Shown here one piece after another: positions 53,374 to 63,216 of a stretch of DNA of 64,000 nt. The notes under the pieces are model-generated. The model saw only the letters and a program-made list of their open reading frames with translations. It was not told where the DNA came from and did no database searches. Both the position numbers and the translations under genes were made by a program. Location: contig PUDQ02000113.1 in assembly GCA_002964805.2 (NCBI GenBank), forward strand, positions 310,001-374,000. Reading direction: 5' to 3'. The DNA is from Trametes villosa (taxonomy: Eukaryota > Basidiomycota > Agaricomycetes > Polyporales > Polyporaceae). The first letter of the stretch is position 1. Each line of letters opens with the position of its first letter.

Positions 53374-56004
53374 CTACGCGACGAGGAGCTGTTGCAGATG
53401 TGCAGGCCCAGGCCGCGCAGGGCTGATGCTCATCCCCCCAAACGACTGCCCCAGCCCATCCGCATCGTCCTCCGTGTCCGAAGGTGCCCGCGCGCCGTTG
53501 ATGAAGACACCCGTGGGCTGCGACGACGCCATATCCTCCGCCTCAGCAGCCTCCTCTGCCTCGTCTTCGTCCTCATCCTCTTCCTCATCGTCCTCGTCGT
53601 CTTCATCATCATCAATGGCGACCGACGACCACTCGCGGTACACGCCCTGGATGTACGAGCCCGAGCGCGGGAGCTTGTACGGGTCGAACGGGAAGAACGT
53701 GTTGAGCTCGCTCGTCATCGCGTGCTCGAAGCGCATCCCCTTTGGCAGGCGTCCGCTGTGCCCGCCCTGCGTGGACGGCGCGTACTCGGAGCGGCGGTTC
53801 GCCTCCATGATCGAGTAGCAGTAGATGAAGCCGGTCGCGTGCGCGACGCGCGCGAACTGCATCACGACGTTCGACGAGCAGACCTGTTGGGTCGTGCGTC
53901 AGCACCCCAGCACAAAAGCTACTGTGCACGGGCGAACGGACGCACCTTGAGCGGGTTCAGCTCGGACGTGACGACGCGCTGGACGACGTCGAGCTCCGGC
54001 ATCCACTTCTTCGGCGGGCCCTGCGCGGGCGCGAACTCGTCCACCTCCTGTTCCTCCTGGCCCTCGAGCAGGTCGCGCCAGCGGAAGCAGAAGATGAGGA
54101 ACACGGCCTGCGCGACCGCGTAGAACACGCTGTGCTGCGCGACGTGCATGCCGGCCACGCCCGCCTTCGCGGCGGCCTCGAAGCCGTCGAGGCGCACGCG
54201 CAGGAACTCGCAGAGGACGGCGACGACGCGCCGCGCGCCCTCGCGGTCGACGAACTGCGCGCGCGAGACGAAGGAGGCGATATAGCTCGCGGCGGCGGCG
54301 CGCGTCACCGCCGGCTGGTCCTCCTCGAGCAGCGACTTGGAGACTAGCATGCCCTGGAAGAGGTCCGCGAACTCGGGGTCGAGCGAGGAGTACCAGAAGA
54401 CGACAAATTGCGTGTAGCGCGACTTGAAGGTGCGGAGGATCGTGCGGTCGAAGATGGAAAGGAGGGAGTTGAACTGCGCGCGGCGGAGCGCCTTGCCTTC
54501 CTCCAGCGTAGTAGGGGAGACGGCACGGGGTGGTTCGGTTGGGAAGTAGGGGGAGTCGGAGCGGGATGATGGCGTGGAGGGAAGATTTCGTGCAACGGGG
54601 TCGTTAACGGCGTGGGTCTGGTTGAAGTGGTCGAAGATGATCTTGAGGATCGCGTCGAGTTTGTTGACCATGACCTGTATGTGTCGGAAGTCCGTCGCCT
54701 CGTCCGCCTGGTCGGAGTCGTCGTTTGGGTCACCCCCGGCGTCGGACGAGAGATCACTCAAGTTATCATCCTCGCCGTCGTCCTCCCCGTCTGAATCGCT
54801 TTCATCGCCTTCCTGGCCCAGTACAGTATCGAATGGATCTAACTCGAACATTTCGTTCTGGTCCTGCGTATCCAGCTGCTCCTCCAGTTCCTCTAGCTCA
54901 ACCTGGATCTCAACCTGAGGACATTGCTATAAGCATGGAAGTCGCGACATCATGAAAAAGGAGCTCACGTCGATCTGAATCGCACGGTCAATCACAGTGG
55001 CTAGGATGCGATCGGCAATTTCGGGACAATAGTCCGTTACCCGGAGGAGGTTGCGGATGTACGTGACCTGCGCTGTCTGATCCTGACGCTTGTGCGGGAA
55101 GTTGCGGGCGAGAAGAGGTTGTAGTGTGGAAGGGAGGGTAGGGACGAGGTTGAGAAGGTGGCGCAAGAGGAAATGGATCCTGTCGTATACGATCCGTCTT
55201 GTGAGGGGTTTGGATGAGCTCTCGGGCATGCCGGCATTTAAAGCTTGCAAGCCCGACTCTGTAGCGGGGTAAACACAGGGAGGGCAAGAAAGAGCATGCG
55301 CAACATACGGTAGGTCAGTCCTTGTGCAATCTTCCCCAGCACAAGTGACAAGTACTCCGGTCTTGCGCTAACTAGCATTCCGACGAAGTTGGTGTACGTC
55401 TTCACGAAGCCGGTATCCATCGTGGTCCATGGTAAGGTGACAATAGCTTCCACAAGAGAGGAGTGGACGCGTTCCAGCCGAGAGACAACATGGGATAGCG
55501 CTAGGAGCCAGAGCCGTAGCTGTGGCGCGGGGGAAGGCGCGTCTGGGGTAATCTTCCTCGGATTAAATTGGTCGACCAATTCGTCGAACGCGTCGCTGAT
55601 GCCCTGCATGGAGTTGATGAGGACGACATAGAGTGACAGTACCGAGTAGATCGTACCATTGCTTTTTGCTGGAGAGCGTTGTTCACGAAAGCGAGATGCA
55701 TGTCCTTCCTATATTGCTCATCTTCTCCGGGGTTAATACGACAAGCCACAGGAAGCTGAGCCACCGGTGACGCACCTTGCTTGATCCTCGAGTTTGTCGC
55801 TATCGGCCTCTCCATGTAGAGCGTAGATGGAGTAGCAGCGGACGGTTTCCTGGGAGTGGATGGAGTCTTGGGGCCCTTCTTGGGCGTGAAGCCGTCAAGA
55901 GAGATGGTGAGCTTGCCCGAATCCATGAAGCGCGAGGACGACGATTGTGGGCCCGCCTTTGTCTGGCGGGAGTTGAAGTGAGAAAAGCGGGAGTGAGGGT
56001 CCAT
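53374..56004 (-). CDS. RRN3: RRN3/TIF-IA, RNA polymerase I initiation factor
   Basis: This nucleolar factor activates Pol I for rDNA transcription in a growth-dependent way. It starts MDPHSRFSHFNSRQTKAGPQ at 56004, and the first 110 residues are basic and Ser/Pro-rich. The HEAT-like body follows: LRLWLLALSHVVSRLERVHS, LVEAIVTLPWTTMDTGFVKT, YDRIHFLLRHLLNLVPTLPS and YIRNLLRVTDYCPEIADRIL. An internal acidic loop (GQEGDESDSDGEDDGEDDNL) and IILRTF/KSRYTQFVVFWYSSLDPEFA follow. Family-typical sequences ASFVSRAQFVDREGARRVVA and VFLIFCFRWRDLLEGQE follow, then FFPFDPYKLPRSGSYIQGVY. A run of about 30 acidic residues lies at about 53540-53615. Around seven introns. Its 5' flank is interrupted by a retrotransposon 73 bp from the start codon. 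Confidence 0.93.
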
Positions 56005-56061
56005 CGCTGACTGGTCTGTATGTCGGTCCCGCGACGGCAAAGCACAAGCTCGTGTGCGCTC

Positions 56062-56077
56062 AACCCCGGGCCCGCTC
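56062..56077. repeat. 16-bp target-site duplication, left copy
   Basis: The sequence AACCCCGGGCCCGCTC recurs exactly at 62568-62583. The two copies bracket the two-ORF retrotransposon; the bases just outside the match differ at both ends. The length is in the usual range for target-primed insertion. Confidence 0.75.
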
Positions 56078-56165
56078 GCTACCGCCCGCTTCCCCATACC
56101 CCTCCCCCTCGCTTCCCCCCTCGAGGCCCATCGTGAGAGCTACTGCAGGCTTTCCCTAACGTCTC

Positions 56166-58364
56166 ATGGAGTCCGGTGCCCCTTCTTTGGGCTACCGGAG
56201 CCCTTCCTCCTCCCCTTCACTCCTGGGCAGCCCCCGAAAGCGCCGAAGAACCGGGAGCCTGCCAACCCTGCTTGACACAGTCTGTGACCGAAGCCCTCCC
56301 CGACTCTCCCTCGAATACCGGCTCACCGACCCGCCTCCCAACGCGTCGTTTACGGACGGCGACGAGGAGGAAGAAGTCGACGGTGCGTTGTCTGTGACCG
56401 CGGGTCTGCTTGATGACATGGCATTCGACGAGGAGGCGCCCGAACCCCTCCCGGATCCCACTGCCGCCACGACCTCCCGCCCCGTGTCCCCGTCCTCCGA
56501 GTCCTCGCTTCTCCCCTCCCTCGACTGGAAGGAGGACTTCGTGTCCTACTGCTCCTCCGCCACCTACTTCGTCAACACCATCAACGCGACGCTTCGAGAG
56601 CACCGAGCTCAAATCAACGGCATGCCGGTGGACCGGGTCATCCTGGGCTGGGCCACCGTACACGCCGCGCTCGATCGTCTCAACTCGACGGTGCATGCTC
56701 TTAGCAAGTCCTACGACCACGTCCTGGGTATCATGACGGCCTTCCAGGATGACCGCGCGGAGCTCGACCGCACTTTCGGTCCTCCAGTGCCAGTACCTGA
56801 AACAATGGGCCACGCCTCTCATACGCCGCCCCCTCGCCCCGACGACGAGGCGCAATCGTGGCGCCAGAGCCCCTCCCCTTCGACCACAACACCACGCCCC
56901 ACGTCCCCCGTACCGTATAGGAGCCGCAGCCAGCGCTCCAACTCCCTGCCGCCACCCTCGGCATACTCCCCGCCCGCCATCGACGACATGCAAGTCGATC
57001 CCTCGAACTACGATACCGGGGCGGACGGCTACTTGGCCGCACACGAAGACTGCGACCTAACGAGCGGACATCCATCGCGCGCCCGCTCCCCCGCCCCTCC
57101 CGCTACGTCGCAACCTCCCCTGGCCACTCGCCTGAGCTCGCCAACACCGTCTTACGCGCAGCGCCTGCGCTCACCAACCCCATCTACCCGCGCTCACCCT
57201 ACCCCTGACCCCTCGACAGCTCGCGGCCGTTCTCCGGGCCCGCGCCGGAAGCTGTATAAGTCCCCTCCCTCCTCCGCATCCAAGCGCGTTTTTGTGCAGT
57301 TCCCGGGTGGCCGCCCGAAGCATGAAGCCCGCCTGCAAAGCGGCGTCCTCCAGACCAACATCAACACGGGTCTAGAGCGGCAGTCTCTTGGCGACACCCG
57401 CGTGAAATCGCTATGGTGGTGCGCATCTGGCACGATCAGCATCATCCTTACCGGCGTGCCCGACTCGGCGATCCTCCAGCTCATCCAGGAACGCGTGGCG
57501 CTTCTCCATTCCCTCCCCACCTCGTCTGTAGTAGCCAAGCCGTACGAATACCGCTCCACGCTTGGGTTCCCTCGCGTCCCCTGCCGGGACGACTCGCTCA
57601 ACCTCATCGCAGTCCACGACGCCACAGCCCCCCTCCTGTCTCACCCCGACTGGGCGGAGGTGCTCTCCCGTGAGTCGACTCGCGTCCGATGGGCTCGTGG
57701 ACCGGCGGACGACTCGGATTCCGCCCGTATGCTCGTCGTCGAGCTTGTAGACGACCACCAACACACCACGAGTGAAACTCTCCGCAACATCCCCGTCCTG
57801 TTCCCGAACGGGGTCCGATGCCCCCGCCCTCTCGTCGACAGGTCCCTGGTCCCGCAGTGCTCCAACTGCTGGGCCTGGGGCCACTCCACTGATGCTTGCC
57901 GCGCCGGAACTGAAACATGTGTTCGGTGCGGCGAGGCTCACAGTGCGCGCATGCACAACGTGTCGGCATCCTGCTGCCGGGAGCGCCCGGACCGCGACTC
58001 CAACCCCTGCGCTTGCGACCCCTGCTGTCGCAACTGTGGCGGGAAACACTACGCCGACGACCGGCAAGCGTGCGTGTACGCCCAGCACCGGTCGGACCGC
58101 GATTGGTTCCGCGGGAACCCCCGCTCTGCCTCGCGTGCGCGCCCCGTAGCACGAGCCCCGACACCACACCATTCCGCACCCGGCGCGACATCTGCCGCTA
58201 CTTCCGCACGCGTACGTTTCGGCCCCGCAGACGTGCGGCTCTTCAGCACTGATAAGTCCCCCCAGACCTCCACTCCCGGCACCCCGCGACGCACGCCGCG
58301 TTCGCGTTCGCGCGCAGGGAAGGGGAAGGAGAAGAGCGACGGCACGGGGGCCGAACGTACATAG
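56166..58364 (+). CDS. LINE ORF1: gag-like zinc-knuckle nucleic-acid-binding protein, 732 residues
   Basis: The frame is intact and single-exon, starting MESGAPSLGYRSPSSSPSLL. The N-terminal half is Pro/Ser/Thr-rich with an acidic region. A compact middle part near residues 120-200 (KEDFVSYCSSATYFVNTINA, VHALSKSYDHVLGIMTAFQD) is helical. An RNA-recognition-like core lies at about residues 400-540 (VKSLWWCASGTISIILTGVP, VLFPNGVRCPRPLVDRSLVP). Then comes a Cys/His cluster from about residue 565: CSNCWAWGHSTDAC (CX2CX4HX4C), CVRCGEAH.. and CCRNCGGKHYADDRQAC. The C-terminus is basic (RRTPRSRSRAGKGKEKS). This layout is that of LINE ORF1 proteins that coat element RNA. Confidence 0.88.
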   Translation: MESGAPSLGYRSPSSSPSLLGSPRKRRRTGSLPTLLDTVCDRSPPRLSLEYRLTDPPPNASFTDGDEEEEVDGALSVTAGLLDDMAFDEEAPEPLPDPTAATTSRPVSPSSESSLLPSLDWKEDFVSYCSSATYFVNTINATLREHRAQINGMPVDRVILGWATVHAALDRLNSTVHALSKSYDHVLGIMTAFQDDRAELDRTFGPPVPVPETMGHASHTPPPRPDDEAQSWRQSPSPSTTTPRPTSPVPYRSRSQRSNSLPPPSAYSPPAIDDMQVDPSNYDTGADGYLAAHEDCDLTSGHPSRARSPAPPATSQPPLATRLSSPTPSYAQRLRSPTPSTRAHPTPDPSTARGRSPGPRRKLYKSPPSSASKRVFVQFPGGRPKHEARLQSGVLQTNINTGLERQSLGDTRVKSLWWCASGTISIILTGVPDSAILQLIQERVALLHSLPTSSVVAKPYEYRSTLGFPRVPCRDDSLNLIAVHDATAPLLSHPDWAEVLSRESTRVRWARGPADDSDSARMLVVELVDDHQHTTSETLRNIPVLFPNGVRCPRPLVDRSLVPQCSNCWAWGHSTDACRAGTETCVRCGEAHSARMHNVSASCCRERPDRDSNPCACDPCCRNCGGKHYADDRQACVYAQHRSDRDWFRGNPRSASRARPVARAPTPHHSAPGATSAATSARVRFGPADVRLFSTDKSPQTSTPGTPRRTPRSRSRAGKGKEKSDGTGAERT

Positions 58365-58369
58365 CACTC

Positions 58370-61300
58370 ATGCCCACTACCCTACACGTCGTATACCAAA
58401 ATGTCAACCATTCTCCCCAGCATACCCACCTCCTGTTGGAGCGGTGCGCTGCCGGCAACGTTGACATTGTCTGCATACAGGAGCCGTGGTACGGCCCTAT
58501 ACGCCCTATCCCCTCTGCATCTCCGGCCGGGCCTGCTGAGCGCACAGACGACAACATGCTCTATGGCACTCAGCTGCACCCGGCCTGGCATCTCATTGAG
58601 CCTCGGAAGGATGCTCGAGTCGTCTGCCACGTCAATCGACGCCTCGCAAATGCCATCGTCTCGCTAGACCCTTCGGTCAACCATCGTGATTGCATGCTGC
58701 TCACGGTCCGCCTCACCTCAACCCAGGAGCCGACAACACTCCTCAACGTGTACAACGACGATCGCAACAGTGCAGTGGAGTACCTTGCTGACATTGCTCA
58801 CCTCTTGCCCGCCATAGACCTCGCCGGGGGTGACTATAATACTCACTCACGCGTCTGGGACCCCACCTACCCCCCGCACTCAGCGGCCCGAACTGGTGAA
58901 GTTGCCGAACTTCATGCACGTCTGGGCCTGCGCCTTCTCTCCCCTGTGGGTGTACCCACGCATTATCCGCACCGCGACACTCTGCGACCTACCGTCATCG
59001 ATCTTGTCTGGTGCCCGGACGACCGCGCCCCTGACCTCTACGACATTCGAGTGGCCCCCGAAGAACGCGGCCTCTCTGATCATGCGGTTATCCATGTCAC
59101 TATCCCGGCCGGCGAGTGGTCATACCAAGGCGCCCCGTGCATCCCGGCAAAATCTGACGCAGAAAGGGAGTTTCTTGCGGCCGTCCTCGAAGCCGCCCGC
59201 CGCCGACAGCTCCGAGACGCGCCACTGTCGACGGACGCCGAACTCAGCACCGCAGTGGACTCCCTCTTTGCCTGTATCACCGACGCATGGGCCGCGCATG
59301 CCCGGCCCGCAACCATATGCAGCCGATCCCTACAGTGGTGGGACGCATCTTGCTCGGAGGCCGTGAACCGCCTAGAGAGCGCGCGCGCGCGGCTGGAGGA
59401 GGTCAAGCAGCTCTCCCCGCGACTTGCACCGGCGGCGCGCGCCGACACACGTCTAGCATACAACCGCCTCAAGTCCACGCTGCGAAAGCGGCGTCGAGTG
59501 CGCATGGACGAGCGTATCAAGGAGATTGCAGAAGAGAAACGACGGGTGTGGGACCTGATGTCCTGGGTTGGCCCGCGTGCCATGCCCATGTACAAGGCCC
59601 TCGTCCACAACGGCCAGCCACTCCGCTCACTCCCTGATCTCTGGACTGCGCTCGACTCCACCTTCCATGCTGCAGCCACCCGGACAGTCGACCCGACTAT
59701 CGTCGACGAGATCCCAGCCCTGTCGCCACGGGAGTGCCCGTCGATCTCAAGAGCGGAAGTTCTGGACGCTCTACGCACTGTCTCCACATCATCCACCCCG
59801 GGGTGGGACCACCTCCACTGGCGCCATCTCAAAGCCCTCACTTCGGACGACTACTTCCTCACTGCCATACTGCGCATCTACAACGCCATCCTGGACCTGG
59901 GCGTGTGGCCAGCCCCCTTCAAACGAGCGGTCTCGGTCGTCATTCCCAAGCCCTACAAGGACGACTATTCACGCATCAAATCTTACCGCCCCATCGTCCT
60001 TCTCAGCACCCTTGGAAAGCTCATGGAGAAAGTCCTGAGCGAGCGACTGCACTATGAGTGCCAGAAGCACAGCATCCTCCACCCGAACCAGTTCGGCGGG
60101 ACCAAAGCACACAGCACGGTGGACGCGGCGACGTGCCTCGTTACACATATTCGCATGGGCTGGAAGCACAAGCTCGTCACGTCGTGCCTGGCTTTCGACG
60201 TCGCTCAGTTCTTCCCTTCTATGAACCACTCACTCCTATGCCGCATACTCGAATGCTATGGCTTCGCCCCGACACTCGTCCGCTTCTTCCGAAACTACTT
60301 GCGAGACCGCAAGTCGTGTTTCCGGTGGGGCCGGGCCACGTCCCCCTGGTTCGACCTACCGCCTGTAGGGGCAGGGCAGGGCTCCGCTCTGTCCCCCATC
60401 CTGACTAACATCTACCTCGCACCTGCACTACACGTCCTCTTCCCCACCTCGACGAGACGCAGCAAGACGGCGCTGCAGTTTTACGTTGATGACGGGCTCT
60501 GGATCGCCACCTCCCCCACGCTCGAGGAGAACTGCGCCCTCTTGCGCTTGCGCTATGATGCAACAGTCGCCACACTCGCTCGCCTCGGCCTCGTGATTGA
60601 GTCAGACAAGAACGAGGCCATGCATTTTGTCCCACAGCGCATGCAAGGCGATCAGGACCCGCGGCGGCCGCTCGAGCTGGGCCCGCAACTCGTGATACAG
60701 CCCAGTACCATCTGGCGCTACCTTGGCTTCCGATTGGACTCCAAACTCACTTTCCGCGCGCATGTCGCCTACTTCGCGGAGCGCGCAATGACAACAGTCA
60801 GTGCAACGCTTATGCTAGGCAACTCCATGCGTGGCCTATCCCCGATGCAACGCCGTACCTTGTACATCTCGTGTATACGCCCTCTCCTCACGTACGGCGT
60901 CGAGGCCTGGTTCCGATCGAAGGGCGTCAAGACTCTACTCAAGCCGTTGGAGGCAGCACAAAATCGGGCCCTGCGATGGATCACGGGAGCGTTTCGTACA
61001 ACTCCGACGGGCGCCCTGCACTCCTTTACGGGCGTGCTTCCCCTCCACCTCCACTGCAAGAAGCTGCAAGAGCGGTATTTCTTGCGCATCCACACGCTTC
61101 CCGATTCCCATCCTCTACGGGCCGCCTTTCCCACCGTCTTCAAGAAGTCGCCGCACGCGCCCTTCGTCCGGTTCCTGCCCCACACCACCAAACCCACTCC
61201 CAATATCCCGCTATCAGAAGTCTTCTCGAAAGACCGGCCCAACATCACCGAGATCTTCAACCCGCTGGACGACGAATGCCAACCAGGCGTGCGTGTGCGG

Positions 61301-62359
61301 GACCTGTTCGACGACCGCGTGACGAAGTACCTAGACCACCCACCTAAGAGCAACAAGGACGCGCTTGAACGTTGGATCGAGCGGGAGCTACGGCCGCGGA
61401 TTCGGGGTGCGCACGGGGACGATGGCGCACTCGTGATCTTCACGGACGGAAGTTCGTATGCCTCCTCTCCAACGGAGGCGTGGCTCGGGTCCGCAGCTGG
61501 GTTTCGCGCGTACCATCGCGGAAACCTCACACATCGACGGGCAATCCACACGGGGAACGCGTTCGCGTTTGACTGTGAGATGATTGCGCTCTCCATGGCT
61601 ATCGCATACGCCTACCTCAAATCGTATCGACGGGTGCACATCTTCTGCGACAGTGAGAGCTCGCTGAAGAATTGCCTCGACCCAACGGGCGGACGCATGG
61701 CCAACGTCAACTTCTGCCGGATCCTCCGTGATTGGTTCGAGCGTCGTCCCGACAATCAACTCTACCTTCACTACTGCCCATCCCACTCCGGCATTGACGA
61801 GAACGACGCCGTCGACGCGGATGTCAAGTGGACGGCACGCGACTCCGTACCCGAGCGGCTCCCGCGAGGCCAACACGACGGTCTCTACCCCACGTCATAC
61901 GCCTTCTACAAGAGCGCGATCACCGACGACGTCTCACGTGAATGGGAGGAACTCGTCGAGGCGAACCCCGCCGCCTACTTCGGTCGCCTCCACCTTCGTC
62001 ACCCGGCCTTCCGCCGTCTGCGGCACACAGGACCGTTCCCGCTCAAGCGTCTCGGTGGACGGCCTACCCTCGTCGCACGCTTCATCCGGTGCATCACCGA
62101 CCACGGCCCCACGGGAAGGTACCGTGACCGCTTTCGAGCCCGCCACCACGAGCCTGTCGCATGCCTCGATCACGAGGATGGGCGGAGCGAGTACCACACC
62201 CGGGAGCACATCCTATTCGCATGTGATCGCTACATACGACGATACCGGTACTCGAGACTCGACGAACTCTTGGAATCCATGGACCCCTTTTACGAAATCC
62301 AGTGCTTCCTCCAGGACAATCCCACGGCGATGTCCTTCGAGGACCTCCCGGCCGGATAG
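58370..62359 (+). CDS. LINE ORF2: endonuclease, reverse transcriptase and RNase H, 1329 residues
   Basis: The ATG lies five bases after the ORF1 stop, in another frame. The N-terminal AP-type endonuclease shows VVYQNVN, IVCIQEPWY (Glu38), LAGGDYNTHSRVWDP, TVIDLVW and the catalytic SDHAVIHV. The reverse transcriptase follows: VVIPKPYKDDYSRIKSYRPI, CLAFDVAQFFPSMNHSLLCR, GQGSALSPILTNIYLAPALH and the active-site FYVDDG (Asp707-Asp708). The RNase H domain begins at about residue 1020 with VIFTDGSSYAS (Asp1026). It continues FDCEMIALSMAIAYAYLKSY, IFCDSESSLKN and HYCPSHSGIDENDAVDADVK, which holds the late His/Asp. The C-terminus carries a Cys/His motif (EYHTREHILFACDRYIRRYR). All catalytic residues expected are present. 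Confidence 0.93.
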   Translation: MPTTLHVVYQNVNHSPQHTHLLLERCAAGNVDIVCIQEPWYGPIRPIPSASPAGPAERTDDNMLYGTQLHPAWHLIEPRKDARVVCHVNRRLANAIVSLDPSVNHRDCMLLTVRLTSTQEPTTLLNVYNDDRNSAVEYLADIAHLLPAIDLAGGDYNTHSRVWDPTYPPHSAARTGEVAELHARLGLRLLSPVGVPTHYPHRDTLRPTVIDLVWCPDDRAPDLYDIRVAPEERGLSDHAVIHVTIPAGEWSYQGAPCIPAKSDAEREFLAAVLEAARRRQLRDAPLSTDAELSTAVDSLFACITDAWAAHARPATICSRSLQWWDASCSEAVNRLESARARLEEVKQLSPRLAPAARADTRLAYNRLKSTLRKRRRVRMDERIKEIAEEKRRVWDLMSWVGPRAMPMYKALVHNGQPLRSLPDLWTALDSTFHAAATRTVDPTIVDEIPALSPRECPSISRAEVLDALRTVSTSSTPGWDHLHWRHLKALTSDDYFLTAILRIYNAILDLGVWPAPFKRAVSVVIPKPYKDDYSRIKSYRPIVLLSTLGKLMEKVLSERLHYECQKHSILHPNQFGGTKAHSTVDAATCLVTHIRMGWKHKLVTSCLAFDVAQFFPSMNHSLLCRILECYGFAPTLVRFFRNYLRDRKSCFRWGRATSPWFDLPPVGAGQGSALSPILTNIYLAPALHVLFPTSTRRSKTALQFYVDDGLWIATSPTLEENCALLRLRYDATVATLARLGLVIESDKNEAMHFVPQRMQGDQDPRRPLELGPQLVIQPSTIWRYLGFRLDSKLTFRAHVAYFAERAMTTVSATLMLGNSMRGLSPMQRRTLYISCIRPLLTYGVEAWFRSKGVKTLLKPLEAAQNRALRWITGAFRTTPTGALHSFTGVLPLHLHCKKLQERYFLRIHTLPDSHPLRAAFPTVFKKSPHAPFVRFLPHTTKPTPNIPLSEVFSKDRPNITEIFNPLDDECQPGVRVRDLFDDRVTKYLDHPPKSNKDALERWIERELRPRIRGAHGDDGALVIFTDGSSYASSPTEAWLGSAAGFRAYHRGNLTHRRAIHTGNAFAFDCEMIALSMAIAYAYLKSYRRVHIFCDSESSLKNCLDPTGGRMANVNFCRILRDWFERRPDNQLYLHYCPSHSGIDENDAVDADVKWTARDSVPERLPRGQHDGLYPTSYAFYKSAITDDVSREWEELVEANPAAYFGRLHLRHPAFRRLRHTGPFPLKRLGGRPTLVARFIRCITDHGPTGRYRDRFRARHHEPVACLDHEDGRSEYHTREHILFACDRYIRRYRYSRLDELLESMDPFYEIQCFLQDNPTAMSFEDLPAG

Positions 62360-62567
62360 TCTTGGAGGGCGCTATCACCGCATCATACGCCCCCACGGGC
62401 GACTCGCACGCACCCTCACGAACTCGCACGAACCGTCACGAACGGACATGACCTGAAGACGCTATATATGTTGGGGGACCATTTTAAAACCCCTTTTCTT
62501 AGGCAGACGGCTGTCGAAGCACTGCATGTATAGTAGATAGTGTGTAATAGGATACCCCTGAACCCCG

Positions 62568-62583
62568 AACCCCGGGCCCGCTC
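62568..62583. repeat. 16-bp target-site duplication, right copy
   Basis: Identical to 56062-56077. The seven bases before it (AACCCCG, 62561-62567) repeat its first seven, which makes the exact 3' border of the element ambiguous by seven bases. Confidence 0.75.
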
Positions 62584-62883
62584 CTCAAAAAACGGATTAT
62601 GTAAGCCGTGCCTCCCCATATTTAGCCAAACGCCCAACCATACAGTAACTCGTCTGCTACTCTGATGCGTTCTCAGGTGGTCGCTGCTTTCTAGTAAACA
62701 GTATGCCGCATACAGCCAACTTCATGGACGGATTCATGAGCCTATAAGATAGTAGGGAGGCTGTCTGCGGATCTTGCTGAGCGCACCGATCGCTAAGTAC
62801 GATAGACAGCGATAAGCGGCAGGCCGCTATACGACCTCTCGTCTATGTGGATGTCAGCTGTTTGACTTCGTCTTCTGACCACC
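62584..62883. promoter_or_regulatory. Remnant of the former RRN3/nucleoside hydrolase divergent promoter
   Basis: These 300 bp join the right target duplication to the nucleoside hydrolase start codon. With the 73 bp left next to RRN3 they would have formed one divergent intergenic region of about 370 bp before the insertion. The stretch is AT-richer than the genes and has a TATTTAG-type run near 62622. No gene is present. Confidence 0.6.
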
Positions 62884-63188
62884 ATGAGAGCTATTTGGCT
62901 TGATTGCGATCCGGTCAGTAATGTTAGCTATAAGCTGTGTATTCAACGCTCACGCTCACGACTCTCGCAGGGGCATGACGATGCGACTGCCATCTTGCTG
63001 GCGTTGCATTGCATGAACGTGAATCTCTTGGGAATATCGACTGTACGCGGCCCTACGACTCCCGGAGATAGAGAATAGACATCGTCGTACTGAGCTTCCT
63101 GCAGGTACACGGGAACGCTAGCGCGGAAAACACGAACAACAACGCTGCGCGATGCCTCTACGCATTCGCAGCCGCTGAACATATCCGC

Positions 63189-63196
63189 GTCTGCCC
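63189..63196. repeat. 8-bp target-site duplication, left copy (GTCTGCCC)
   Basis: GTCTGCCC directly precedes the left inverted repeat and recurs directly after the right one at 63766-63773. Eight bases is the standard duplication length of hAT elements. Confidence 0.88.
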
Positions 63197-63216
63197 TAGG
63201 GTTCTGTGAAAAAGTC
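63197..63216 (+). repeat. Left terminal inverted repeat of the MITE
   Basis: TAGGGTTCTGTGAAAAAGTC, identical over 20 bases to the reverse complement of 63746-63765. Confidence 0.92.

Larger units (their letters stand above)
56078..62567 (+). mobile_element. Full-length non-LTR (LINE-type) retrotransposon, two intact ORFs
   Basis: This 6490-bp element has an 88-nt 5' leader (56078-56165), ORF1 (56166-58364), ORF2 (58370-62359) and a 208-nt 3' untranslated region. There are no long terminal repeats. It is bounded by a perfect 16-bp direct repeat. The 3' end is not poly(A) but has short repeats (two copies of GAACCCC-type sequence near 62560-62573). Endonuclease, reverse transcriptase and RNase H in ORF2 and zinc knuckles in ORF1 place it among apurinic-endonuclease-type LINEs with RNase H. 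In fungi this usually means the Tad1 clade; that placement is an inference. Lack of frameshifts or stops in either ORF suggests recent insertion and possible activity. Confidence 0.9.

Noticed and set aside
57411..58367. 318-codon minus-strand frame opposite LINE ORF1
   Set aside because: No motif, lies fully antisense to the zinc-knuckle-coding part of ORF1.
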